The position numbers and the translations under genes were made by a program. Source: Desulfuromonadaceae bacterium (GTDB lineage: Bacteria > Desulfobacterota > Desulfuromonadia > Geobacterales > Pseudopelobacteraceae). Taken from it: a stretch of 64,000 nt of DNA. The stretch is from NCBI GenBank assembly GCA_028712665.1, contig JAQTRC010000004.1:1-64000 (forward strand). The letters are read 5' to 3'. This document shows positions 27,266 through 35,624 of the stretch, one piece after another. Position 1 is the first letter of the stretch; every line of letters starts with the position of its first letter. Under the pieces are notes generated by a model. The model saw nothing but the letters and a program-made list of their open reading frames with translations. It did not search any database and was not told where the DNA came from.

Positions 27266-28679
27266 TAAATACGCCTCCTTGGTTGGTCATGCCTGCAGGT
27301 TCGATGAGGATGATCTGGAGGTCCATAACGTTCGTACCGGTGGGACCCGTGACAAATAGGCCGCCTGTCTCCCTGAAGAAGTTGTAAGAGTCGTTATTGG
27401 CAAGATACTTTTCCGGATCATGGCCAGCACTACGTGCACGACCTGCGGTTTCCCAGTCTGCAAAGGCTCCAGCCGCATCCGTTGGACCATCGGTGCCGTC
27501 TGTTCCTGCAGACAATAGCGTAATTCCAGGGAGTCCTTCCACTTCCAACGCGAAGGCAAGGGCCAGCTCGGTGTTACGGCCACCCTTCCCCTCCCCGCTT
27601 ACGGTTACAGTCGTCTCACCACCAAAAATCAGGCATATCGGGCGAATGGAAGGGTGGGCTGCAAGTGACGACCTGGCAACTTCTTTGGCTTTTGCTGCAA
27701 GCTCTTTTGCGATGACACGGGCTTCACCCTGCAATTCCGATGAAAGGACGGTGGTATCAAATCCCATTTCAAGGGCTGTTTTCCTGGCAGCTTCTGTAGC
27801 CTTCCCGTTACTCCCCACAATGATGTTCTCTACCTGGTCGAAGATTGGGTTTCCCTGTTTTGGAGTTTCTGGCAACCTTCCAGCTGCACCGCAGTCGAGG
27901 AGGTTCATTACGGATGCCGGTATCCTCCCTGGCAGACCATATTTCCTGATCACCTCAAGGGCATCAGAAAAGGTGGAATCATCGGGTGCCGTGGGACCCG
28001 ACGCGATAACATCAAGTCTGTCCCCTATCACGTCGGAAAGGATGAGGGAGATAAGCCTGGCCGGATATGCAAGCTCGGCGAGACGCCCCCCCTTCACCAG
28101 CGAAATATGCTTTCTCACGGCATTGAGTTCTTCAATGCCAGCGCCCGCCTTAAGGAGAAGAGTAGTTACCTCCTGCTTTTCGGCGAGCGTCACGGGGGGG
28201 CAGGGATCCACAAAAAGGGCTGAACCCCCGCCAGAGATGAGGCAGAGGACAAGGGTATTTGCGTCAGCGCTCTTCAACAGGTCCAAAACGTTTCCGGTTG
28301 CAGCCAGCCCGTTTTCATCAGGCACAGGATGGCCGGCTTCAAAGAGTTCCACCATTGGAGAAAGGGGCGCTTCCTGCATGTGGCCGTATTTGGTGATAAC
28401 CATGCCGTGGCTCACGGTTTGGCGCATCTGGTCACTCACCGCCTTGGCCATCAAATAGGCTGCTTTCCCGAAGCTCACAAGGAAGAGTCTTTCAAAACCA
28501 CCCTCACGGAAAGTCCGGGAAATGTGACCGACATGGTGCGATACGCATTCATAAGGGTTTGCGGCGCCGAGAGCTGCATGGAAAATGTCGGTTAATAATC
28601 GGTTATGAGTGTGGATCACTATTCCCTCAAATTCATTCCCTTGATGTATCGACTGAAACCAACCCGCATCATACTTCAA
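27252..28679 (-). CDS. Glycerate 2-kinase / DUF4147 family (GckA/TtuD-like)
   Basis: LISGGGSALFVDP, SDVIGDRLDVIASGPTAPDDSTF, GGRNTELALAFALEV, AGTDGTDGPTDAAGAFAD. Confidence 0.92.
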   Translation of the reverse strand: MKYDAGWFQSIHQGNEFEGIVIHTHNRLLTDIFHAALGAANPYECVSHHVGHISRTFREGGFERLFLVSFGKAAYLMAKAVSDQMRQTVSHGMVITKYGHMQEAPLSPMVELFEAGHPVPDENGLAATGNVLDLLKSADANTLVLCLISGGGSALFVDPCPPVTLAEKQEVTTLLLKAGAGIEELNAVRKHISLVKGGRLAELAYPARLISLILSDVIGDRLDVIASGPTAPDDSTFSDALEVIRKYGLPGRIPASVMNLLDCGAAGRLPETPKQGNPIFDQVENIIVGSNGKATEAARKTALEMGFDTTVLSSELQGEARVIAKELAAKAKEVARSSLAAHPSIRPICLIFGGETTVTVSGEGKGGRNTELALAFALEVEGLPGITLLSAGTDGTDGPTDAAGAFADWETAGRARSAGHDPEKYLANNDSYNFFRETGGLFVTGPTGTNVMDLQIILIEPAGMTNQGGVFNEQQ

Positions 28680-29502
28680 TCGGTTTGAAGATCAGCACTA
28701 TGCCCATGACCACAAATACCATGGTTTCTGCTGCGGGACCCCAGAACCTTCCCGTTATGGCCATAACCATCCCCAGCACAAAGGCAGAAATGAATGTCCC
28801 CTTTATGTTGCCAAGCCCTCCTACCAGAACCACGGCAAAACTAACGAGAAGGACCATCATTCCCATGTAAGGATGAACTGAAGTGATAGGCGCGTAGAGC
28901 ACGCCTCCAAGGGCGGCGAGAGAACTTCCTATGACAAAGACATAGGTAAAATACTTTTCCACACTGATTCCCAAACCTCTTACCGCATCCTTATCCTCAA
29001 GGGCCGCAATAACGATCTTTCCCACCATGCTCTTCTTGAAGAAGATTGAGAGGGCAAAGAAGATGGCAATGGCGAGCAGAATGATGATGAGCCTGTACAG
29101 GGGCAGTGTGATGCCGATAAAGTTCACATCTATACCCACAGGGTCGGAAAGGGGTATGGGTGAGGCGCCCCAAATCCATTTTATGGCATCTATGCCGATC
29201 AGAACAACGGCATAGGTCGCGATGATGGCATAGTCAATAGAAACTCCGTAGAGTTTTCTTATAACAAAACGCTCTATCACGTAGCTTATGGGTATGACCG
29301 CAAGGACTGCGATTAAAGCCCCGAGGATGAAGTTGTTCCTGACAAATGGAAGGATGCTTACGAGAAGGTATGCGCCGATCGTATATACGAGACCGTGGGC
29401 AAAATTCACAATTCTCATCGTTCCGAAGGTAAGCGACAGACCAATACTGATAATGAACAGGATGGCGCCGATTGTCAGCCCATAGGCAATTGTGTTTATC
29501 AT
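28669..29502 (-). CDS. Branched-chain amino acid-type ABC transporter permease (LivH family)
   Basis: LTFGTMRIVNFAHGLVYTIGAYL and FVIGSSLAALGGVLYAPI motifs. Confidence 0.94.
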   Translation of the reverse strand: MINTIAYGLTIGAILFIISIGLSLTFGTMRIVNFAHGLVYTIGAYLLVSILPFVRNNFILGALIAVLAVIPISYVIERFVIRKLYGVSIDYAIIATYAVVLIGIDAIKWIWGASPIPLSDPVGIDVNFIGITLPLYRLIIILLAIAIFFALSIFFKKSMVGKIVIAALEDKDAVRGLGISVEKYFTYVFVIGSSLAALGGVLYAPITSVHPYMGMMVLLVSFAVVLVGGLGNIKGTFISAFVLGMVMAITGRFWGPAAETMVFVVMGIVLIFKPIEV

Positions 29503-30488
29503 GACGTCCTCACCGGCACTGCTTTGGCACTACCCTTAAACTTTTCGCAAACGTAGCCCCAGACACCTGTTCTGAACCGGAATACAACGATCAGGAGGGT
29601 AAAGCCCAGGAACATCTCCCATCTTGGTATATATGATGCGAGGTAGTTGCTGATGGCCATGTAGATGACCCCGCCGATTATGGCTCCGTAGAGACTCCCT
29701 GCGCCGCCGATAAGGGCGGCAAAAATGACTTCAACAGCCCTGGATGGATCAATGAAACTCGGCGTCACGTATCCGTAATTGAGTATGGAGAGAGCGCCCG
29801 CAAAGGCGGAGAGCGACGTGGAGATGATGAAGGTGATCCACTTGTAGAGAAACGTATTGTAACCCAGGAACTTGACTCTGGTTTCATTCTCCTTGATGGA
29901 CTTTATGAGCACCCCGTATGGAGATAAGGTAAACTTCCTGAGGAGATAGTAGGTGAGAAGGAGGCAGAAGAGGACAAAACCGAATTTGAACGGTTTGTTG
30001 CTGAAGTCAAGAAATCCGGTCTTAGTGAAGGAGACTGACATACCGTCCTCTCCACCGGTGTACTTCGAAAAAGCCACAACAACAAGAAAATAGCCGACCT
30101 GATTGAAGGCCAGGTTGATAAGAGCAAAACAGGCGCCCGTGGTTCTCACGATAATCGGGCCCAGAATGGCGCCAAGAAGCGCTCCCGCGCAGATGCTCGC
30201 AATAACGGCCAGGAAGGGGTTATGGGAAACATGCTCGGTGAAAAGGGTAATCCCGTAAGCCCCGCACCCCAGGTAAAGCATGTGTCCAAAGGAGAGCCTC
30301 CCCATGAAACCGTAGAGGATGTTAAAGCCCAACACGAAAATGGAGAAGATAATGAAATCGGTGGTCCTGTTTATGCCCAGTACGGGCATGATAGCCAGGA
30401 ATCCGGCGGCAATAAAGAGAATATCACGGAAACTTCTTAATCCGGTGCTGTTCTTATTGACCAATGTATCGCTCCTCTCCCTCTTCAT
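29499..30488 (-). CDS. Branched-chain amino acid-type ABC transporter permease (LivM family)
   Basis: Multi-TM LivM; start taken at MKRERSD because the upstream extension runs through a hairpin. Confidence 0.92.
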   Translation of the reverse strand: MKRERSDTLVNKNSTGLRSFRDILFIAAGFLAIMPVLGINRTTDFIIFSIFVLGFNILYGFMGRLSFGHMLYLGCGAYGITLFTEHVSHNPFLAVIASICAGALLGAILGPIIVRTTGACFALINLAFNQVGYFLVVVAFSKYTGGEDGMSVSFTKTGFLDFSNKPFKFGFVLFCLLLTYYLLRKFTLSPYGVLIKSIKENETRVKFLGYNTFLYKWITFIISTSLSAFAGALSILNYGYVTPSFIDPSRAVEVIFAALIGGAGSLYGAIIGGVIYMAISNYLASYIPRWEMFLGFTLLIVVFRFRTGVWGYVCEKFKGSAKAVPVRTS

Positions 30489-30520
30489 CCTGCCCTTGCC
30501 TATTCCGCCAGAACGGTAGC

Positions 30521-30550
30521 CCCGGAGTGCCGTGCGTTTGGCACTCCGGG
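30521..30550. other. Intra-operon hairpin between hydrolase and livM genes
   Basis: CCCGGAGTGCC-gtgcgttt-GGCACTCCGGG, 11-bp perfect stem, no T-tract. Confidence 0.7.
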
Positions 30551-30579
30551 ACGAACGTGGGGAACGGGGATTACCCTTT

Positions 30580-31242
30580 TTAATTGAGGCTCGCAAGGAA
30601 ATCTTTAGACTTCATGACCTTGCCTATTTTCGGGAATATCCATTTTTCAGCGTAATTCTGTTCTTCATCCGTGTCAGTACCGGTGCAGTCGCCGATCACA
30701 ATAACATTGTACCCCTTGTCGTAGGCGGACCTGGCAGTTGATTCCACGCACCAGTTGGTGTGGAAACCAACAATTGCCACAGTATCAACCATGTTAACCC
30801 GGAGTGTATAGTCGAGGGCGGTGGACCAGAAGGCATCGAGGGTCTTCTTGCCTCTCACGATAATATCACCCTTTTCCGGGGTAAGTTCCGGTATGATCTC
30901 GGGGCCGGGAGTCCCCGCCACCCACGCGCCGCTCACCGGCTTCCCGTCAATCTTCCAGCCAGTGGGCATATCGATTTCAAGACCTCTCAATCCCCCCATG
31001 CCGGGCCCCTTTTTGTCGATCTCCGGGAACCCCGGTTCAAAGGCTTCGAACGGAACATAAATGATCTTTTTCACTTTACTCCTTGCCGACTTTACGAGGT
31101 TAACCAGGTTCGGTATTACCTTCCGTTTTTCCAGCTGTTCCGCGATGAACTGGTACATGGAACCGCCCGGTTTGAGGAAATCGTACTGGGGTTCGATCAA
31201 AACAATTGCCGTCTTTGCTCCCTCAATCTTCTGCTTTGCCAT
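30580..31242 (-). CDS. Isochorismatase-like cysteine hydrolase
   Basis: TAIVLIEPQYDFLKPGGSMY, GKKTLDAFWSTALDYTLR, VDTVAIVGFHTNWCVESTARSAYDKGYNVIVIGDCTGT. Confidence 0.9.
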   Translation of the reverse strand: MAKQKIEGAKTAIVLIEPQYDFLKPGGSMYQFIAEQLEKRKVIPNLVNLVKSARSKVKKIIYVPFEAFEPGFPEIDKKGPGMGGLRGLEIDMPTGWKIDGKPVSGAWVAGTPGPEIIPELTPEKGDIIVRGKKTLDAFWSTALDYTLRVNMVDTVAIVGFHTNWCVESTARSAYDKGYNVIVIGDCTGTDTDEEQNYAEKWIFPKIGKVMKSKDFLASLN

Positions 31243-31307
31243 GTTTAAATCCTCCTTCTTTAGTAGGTTCGTCTCAGCGCATCACGGATGACGCGTCACA
31301 GGTTGAT

Positions 31308-31997
31308 TCATAGATAGCTTTCCATTGCCATCTTGTCGTTAATCTCCGCCTTCTCCACAATCTCTTTCATGATCTTGCCTTCCTTGACCATGTAAACCTT
31401 GTCTGCAAGCATACCGACTACGGAAAGGTTCTGTTCCACTATTACCATCGAAACCTTGCCCCTCATGAGCGAGAGTACGTTAAGGACGTCGTTTATTGTT
31501 CCGGCAGCAAGGCCTTCGGTCGGTTCATCAATCAGGAGGAGCTTGGGATTCCCGATCAGCGCCCTGCCGATAAGCAGTATCTGCCTCTGTCCGCCGCTCA
31601 GACTGCCCGCCCTCAGGGAGAGGAACTTTTCCATTTTGGGATAGATCTGGAGCACCTTGTCCACAGCATCTTTCATATTCTCCTTCACTGGATAGGCGGC
31701 AAGTTCAAGGTTCTCCCTCACTGTCAGGTTTGAGAAAACCCGCTTGTCCTGAAATATATACCTGATGCCAAGGAGAGCCACCTTTTCGGGCGGGAGCCCC
31801 ACTATGCTCTTTCCCTCGAACAGAACTGCGCCTGAGCTCGGTTTCAGAAATCCCGCTATGGACTTGAAGAGCGTAGTCTTTCCTGCGCCGTTCCGACCAG
31901 CCACAAAGACCATCTGTCCCTGTTCAACCTCCATGGAAATTCCATGCAGTACCATGGCGTTTCCGTATGCAACATCAAGGTTTGTCACACTGAGCAT
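31308..31997 (-). CDS. ABC transporter ATP-binding protein (LivF family)
   Basis: GRNGAGKTTLFKS, LSGGQRQILLIGRALIGNPKLLLIDEPTEGLA. Confidence 0.94.
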   Translation of the reverse strand: MLSVTNLDVAYGNAMVLHGISMEVEQGQMVFVAGRNGAGKTTLFKSIAGFLKPSSGAVLFEGKSIVGLPPEKVALLGIRYIFQDKRVFSNLTVRENLELAAYPVKENMKDAVDKVLQIYPKMEKFLSLRAGSLSGGQRQILLIGRALIGNPKLLLIDEPTEGLAAGTINDVLNVLSLMRGKVSMVIVEQNLSVVGMLADKVYMVKEGKIMKEIVEKAEINDKMAMESYL

Positions 31998-32764
31998 GCA
32001 AGACCCTCCTCTTTTCCCCAGTAAACCTCTCTCACGAGGGGGTTCGAGAGAACCTCGGCCGGCACGCCTTCCGCAATGAGCCTTCCTTCATGCATGACGC
32101 TCAAACGTTGCACAAGATCGACGATCCTGGATATCTTGTGTTCGATGATGATGAAGGAAAAATTTTCCTTGACCCTCCGGATGATGGAGGAAACCTCTCC
32201 TATCTCAAGATCGCCGAGACCGGCAAAAGGCTCGTCAAGGAGGAGTATCTTAGGCTTTAGGGAGAGGGCGACAGCAATCTCGAGCTTTCTCTTGTCGCCG
32301 TATGAGAGTTCGGAGGTCATCAGATTTGCCTTGTCTTCTATACCCATGATTGTCAGGGCCTCTTCGCAGGTTTTTAGGACGGATGGGTGGCGGGCATCGG
32401 CAAAGAAAAAACCTCCTTTGGGGCGCCGATCTTCACGAAATCGCACCACAGACAGTATGAGATTGTCCACAACTGTGAGGGAATCAAACACCGAAACAAG
32501 CTGGAAGGTCCGTACCATGCCCATCATGACCCGCTTGTGAGGAGGCACGCGGGTAATCTCCTTCCCGTCGTAGAATATGGCTCCGCTTGTGGGTGGAAAC
32601 AGACCGGTGAGAAGGTTGAAAAATGTGGTCTTACCTGCGCCGTTGGATCCTATGATGCCGACGGCTTCTCCCCTCTTCATGGAGAAGTCCACTCCGTCCA
32701 CGGCAACCAGCCCGTTGAACTGAATAGTGACCCCTTTAGTTTCTATTATGTTCCCTTTTTCCAT
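31985..32764 (-). CDS. ABC transporter ATP-binding protein (LivG family)
   Basis: GSNGAGKTTFFNLLTG, LSYGDKRKLEIAVALSLKPKILLLDEPFAGLG. Confidence 0.94.
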   Translation of the reverse strand: MEKGNIIETKGVTIQFNGLVAVDGVDFSMKRGEAVGIIGSNGAGKTTFFNLLTGLFPPTSGAIFYDGKEITRVPPHKRVMMGMVRTFQLVSVFDSLTVVDNLILSVVRFREDRRPKGGFFFADARHPSVLKTCEEALTIMGIEDKANLMTSELSYGDKRKLEIAVALSLKPKILLLDEPFAGLGDLEIGEVSSIIRRVKENFSFIIIEHKISRIVDLVQRLSVMHEGRLIAEGVPAEVLSNPLVREVYWGKEEGLACSV

Positions 32765-32790
32765 ACATCCTCTCCCCGGAAGGGGCTGGG

Positions 32791-32815
32791 GGGCGGGACA
32801 TTCTATCCCGCCCCT
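32791..32815. other. Intra-operon hairpin between livK-like and livG-like genes
   Basis: GGGGCGGGA-cattcta-TCCCGCCCC, 9-bp perfect stem without T-tract. Confidence 0.7.
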
Positions 32816-32823
32816 GATCTAAA

Positions 32824-34077
32824 TCAGTACCCTGATGCGGAGAGCGCCGGCAGGTAATCTTCACCCGTATAGGCGCCGATAATCTTTACCAGATCCCATT
32901 TTTTGTCTTTTCTTTCCTTTGCGCCCTTGCCGATAACGACATAAGCGCCGTACTTGAAGATAGGTTGATGATCCGCTCTCCAAATACCCTGTCCTTTCAT
33001 TGAATCAAACTTGGGACTTGCCATGAGAGCCTTTGCCATTGCCTTGCCGTCCGTGGACTGAGCAAGCTCCATGGCCCGCACCGCTTCCATGACACCTTCG
33101 TAGGCCATTGCGGAGTAAGGATCGGGCGGATATTTATACTCCTTGATAAATTTCTTCGTGAATGCGTCAGATGCCTTTACGATTGCTGCATCCTGAAAAC
33201 CCTTCATATCGTAGTACCAGGACATGAGGGAATAGACACCTTCAAGAGCTTCAGGCGGAACACCGCTGCCGAAGGAGTTGGTCATCCAGTCAAACCATAT
33301 CTTGCTCTTTTTCTTGAGGCCGGTTTCATAGGTCTGTTTCAGTACGTTAACTGCGTCTACGCCCCAGTGAGCCAGCATCACGATGTCAGGTCTCTTCTCC
33401 CCGATCTTCGTCAGGTAGGAGGTGTAGTCGCTCGTGCCAACCGGTGATTCTACGTATTCCACCTTGACACCACGTTTATCGAAGGCAGCCTTGGCGCCTG
33501 CCCACTGGTCACGACCAAAGGCGTACGCCGGGCCGAAAAACACGATGTTTTTGTATCCAAGTTTGTCCACTATGTACGCAGCTCCTGCGTAGCCGATAGA
33601 GTACGCAGCCCCGTGAATGGCAAATGTCGTTTCGGCCATCTCGGCCTTTTGAAACATATTGATAGCCACCACATTCACAGGGAAATAGGCAACCGGAGTC
33701 TTCTTCACCTCTTTATTCAGAGCAGCTGAAATCGGTGCGAATGTCTGCCCGACTATTACATGGACCTTGCTCTCTTCTACAAGTTCCCTGAATCTCCGGA
33801 TTGCGACATCCGGCTTAGACTCATCATCCTTAACTAAAGCTTCGATCGGAACCTTCTTTTTCCCGAACTTCACACCACCAGCCGCGTTTATCTCCTTGAC
33901 GGCAAGCTTCGCGCCATCAAGCTGAAGCGGTCCTATAGGAGATGCCGCACCCGTCAAACCAAACATTAGGCCGATCTTTACCTTGTCTGGGGCCTCGGCC
34001 CGCGTCTCACGGGGTAAAAGGAAACCAAACATTAATACTCCAACAATCATAAGACAAAAAACTGACTTCTTGCTCAT
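32824..34077 (-). CDS. ABC transporter periplasmic substrate-binding protein (LivK family)
   Basis: Signal peptide MSKKSVFCLMIVGVLMFGFLLPRETRAEA; DKVKIGLMFGLTGAASPIGPLQLDGAKLAVKEINAAGGV. Confidence 0.94.
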   Translation of the reverse strand: MSKKSVFCLMIVGVLMFGFLLPRETRAEAPDKVKIGLMFGLTGAASPIGPLQLDGAKLAVKEINAAGGVKFGKKKVPIEALVKDDESKPDVAIRRFRELVEESKVHVIVGQTFAPISAALNKEVKKTPVAYFPVNVVAINMFQKAEMAETTFAIHGAAYSIGYAGAAYIVDKLGYKNIVFFGPAYAFGRDQWAGAKAAFDKRGVKVEYVESPVGTSDYTSYLTKIGEKRPDIVMLAHWGVDAVNVLKQTYETGLKKKSKIWFDWMTNSFGSGVPPEALEGVYSLMSWYYDMKGFQDAAIVKASDAFTKKFIKEYKYPPDPYSAMAYEGVMEAVRAMELAQSTDGKAMAKALMASPKFDSMKGQGIWRADHQPIFKYGAYVVIGKGAKERKDKKWDLVKIIGAYTGEDYLPALSASGY

Positions 34078-34142
34078 TGCAAATCCTCCTTCCGTCATCT
34101 TAGTTTTTTTATTCCCGCTGATCGTTAGTTCCAATACTCTAC

Positions 34143-34880
34143 TTACAGCCTGCCATTTCCTGCTGGCGCCGTGGGCGGAAATGCAGTGCTCTGGCTTCTC
34201 TTCCCGGCCCCGTTCTCCCCCTGCACCTCCTCCCACTCGTCGGGATTCATGGACTGTTTTATCTGTTCGATCATCTTAAGGTTATGATTCCGGAATGCCG
34301 CCTCCGCCCTGTCAGCATCTCTCTCCTTAAAGGCCGCCAGTATCTCCATATGATCCTCCAGAAGTCTCGAAAGTATGGGGGTGACCTGTAAAGAAATGGG
34401 ACGCATCTTGTTTTTCACGGCGCCCAGAATTTCCAGAAGGGTGCGGTTTCCGCTCAATTCGTAGACAAGGGCATGAAATTCGTAATCGAGTCGGGAGTAT
34501 CCCACCAAATCTTCCTCCTCCACCATTTTACGCTGGTCATCAATAAGCTTGGCCATCTTCTTGAGCACCCGCTCATTTACCCTCGGCACTGCGTGACGTG
34601 CAGCGAGACTCTCAAGGGCTTCCCTGACAACATAGAGTTCAATTGCCACCTTTGGGGTCAAGGCCAACATAAAAACGCCACGATTGGGAATGTTCTCCAG
34701 CAAACCTTCCTGTATGAGGCGGTGAACCGCCTCCCACACGGGGGTGCGGCTCGCGCCAACCTCCTTGGCAATCTGTTCCACGTTGATGCGGGCGCCGGGG
34801 CTGAACCGGTAATCCGCAATCATTTTTTTCAGAATGTCATACACCTGGTGGCTGAGTCTCTGTTTGTTTACTTTTGTCAT
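34143..34880 (-). CDS. GntR-family transcriptional regulator (FadR/FCD subfamily)
   Basis: N-terminal wHTH VYDILKKMIADYRFSPGARINVEQIAKEVGASRTPVWEAVHRL; FCD-type C-terminal domain. Confidence 0.92.
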   Translation of the reverse strand: MTKVNKQRLSHQVYDILKKMIADYRFSPGARINVEQIAKEVGASRTPVWEAVHRLIQEGLLENIPNRGVFMLALTPKVAIELYVVREALESLAARHAVPRVNERVLKKMAKLIDDQRKMVEEEDLVGYSRLDYEFHALVYELSGNRTLLEILGAVKNKMRPISLQVTPILSRLLEDHMEILAAFKERDADRAEAAFRNHNLKMIEQIKQSMNPDEWEEVQGENGAGKRSQSTAFPPTAPAGNGRL

Positions 34881-34918
34881 GGGGGAAATCTAGTAATAAC
34901 CGGGGGGTTTGTCAAGAT

Positions 34919-34951
34919 ATTTCGTGAAATATATTTCGTATTTCATGAAAT
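34919..34951. promoter_or_regulatory. Candidate GntR operator: two ATTTCRTGAAAT palindromes
   Basis: ATTTCGTGAAAT (34919-34930) and ATTTCATGAAAT (34940-34951), 21 bp centre to centre, upstream of the GntR gene. Confidence 0.65.
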
Positions 34952-35256
34952 TATTACAGGAGTATCAGGGCGAAGCTTTTGAGAATAAACAGGGTCTGAG
35001 CTATCAAGCTGTTGAGTAAATAACAGGGCGACACGGGGATGTTCGACAAATCCGGTCTGGTGAATAGGCCTCAAGAAGGCGGGTCGAGAGAGAATAGACC
35101 CATCATAAATAACGCTCGGGCAACTTTGATATTGTCTCTTTATGCAAAGGGAGTATCACGAGAAGTGATCCGCTTTAGGGGGTATTGTGGGGCGGCGGAA
35201 CATGCACAAAACGAAAACAGGGAGCTACGCAATGCTGCATAACCCCCTTGAATATT

Positions 35257-35333
35257 TGGCGCGCCCGGTAGGACTCGAACCTACGACCTACGGCTTAGAA
35301 GGCCGTTGCTCTATCCAGCTGAGCTACGAGCGC
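35257..35333 (-). tRNA. tRNA-Arg (anticodon TCT)
   Basis: GCGCTCGTAGCTCAGCTGGATAGAGCAACGGCCTTCTAAGCCGTAGGTCGTAGGTTCGAATCCTACCGGGCGCGCCA folds as a full cloverleaf; loop CTTCTAA. Confidence 0.95.
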
Positions 35334-35624
35334 ATAAGGATTTCAAACTCTCTTATTTTTGCACTCATACCACACTCCATAAGTAAAGTCGAGAATGTAT
35401 GTAATAAGTTTCATGTGCAATCGTTTCATGTTGACGCTACCCCCACGTGGTGATAGCATCCGCTCGACGTTTATGCCTTTCCCGCAACATGATTTCTGTC
35501 ACTACTCTGCCACATCGTATTAAATAAAATTATACGCGCTGCGGAAGCGGCTTTTTCTGACATATATTCTGAAATCCCGATAATTTCTCCAGTACTAAAA
35601 CCATGCCGCCAGAAGGCGGAGAAC

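Noticed and set aside
26736-27359. 207-aa plus-strand ORF
   Set aside because: Antisense to the DUF815 ATPase gene; no recognisable motif.
27397-28458. 353-aa plus-strand ORF
   Set aside because: Fully antisense to the well-supported glycerate 2-kinase gene; low-complexity Ser/Ala/Pro-rich translation typical of GC-rich antisense frames.
35039-35242. 67-aa ORF with ATLILSLYAKGVSREVI resembling an IS256-type transposase fragment
   Set aside because: Resemblance limited to about 15 residues with no further transposase motif or terminal repeat; too weak to call a mobile-element relic.
35187-35453. 88-aa ORF with ...ARPVGLEPTTYGLEGRCSIQLSYERI...
   Set aside because: Translation across the antisense strand of tRNA-Arg; not a protein.
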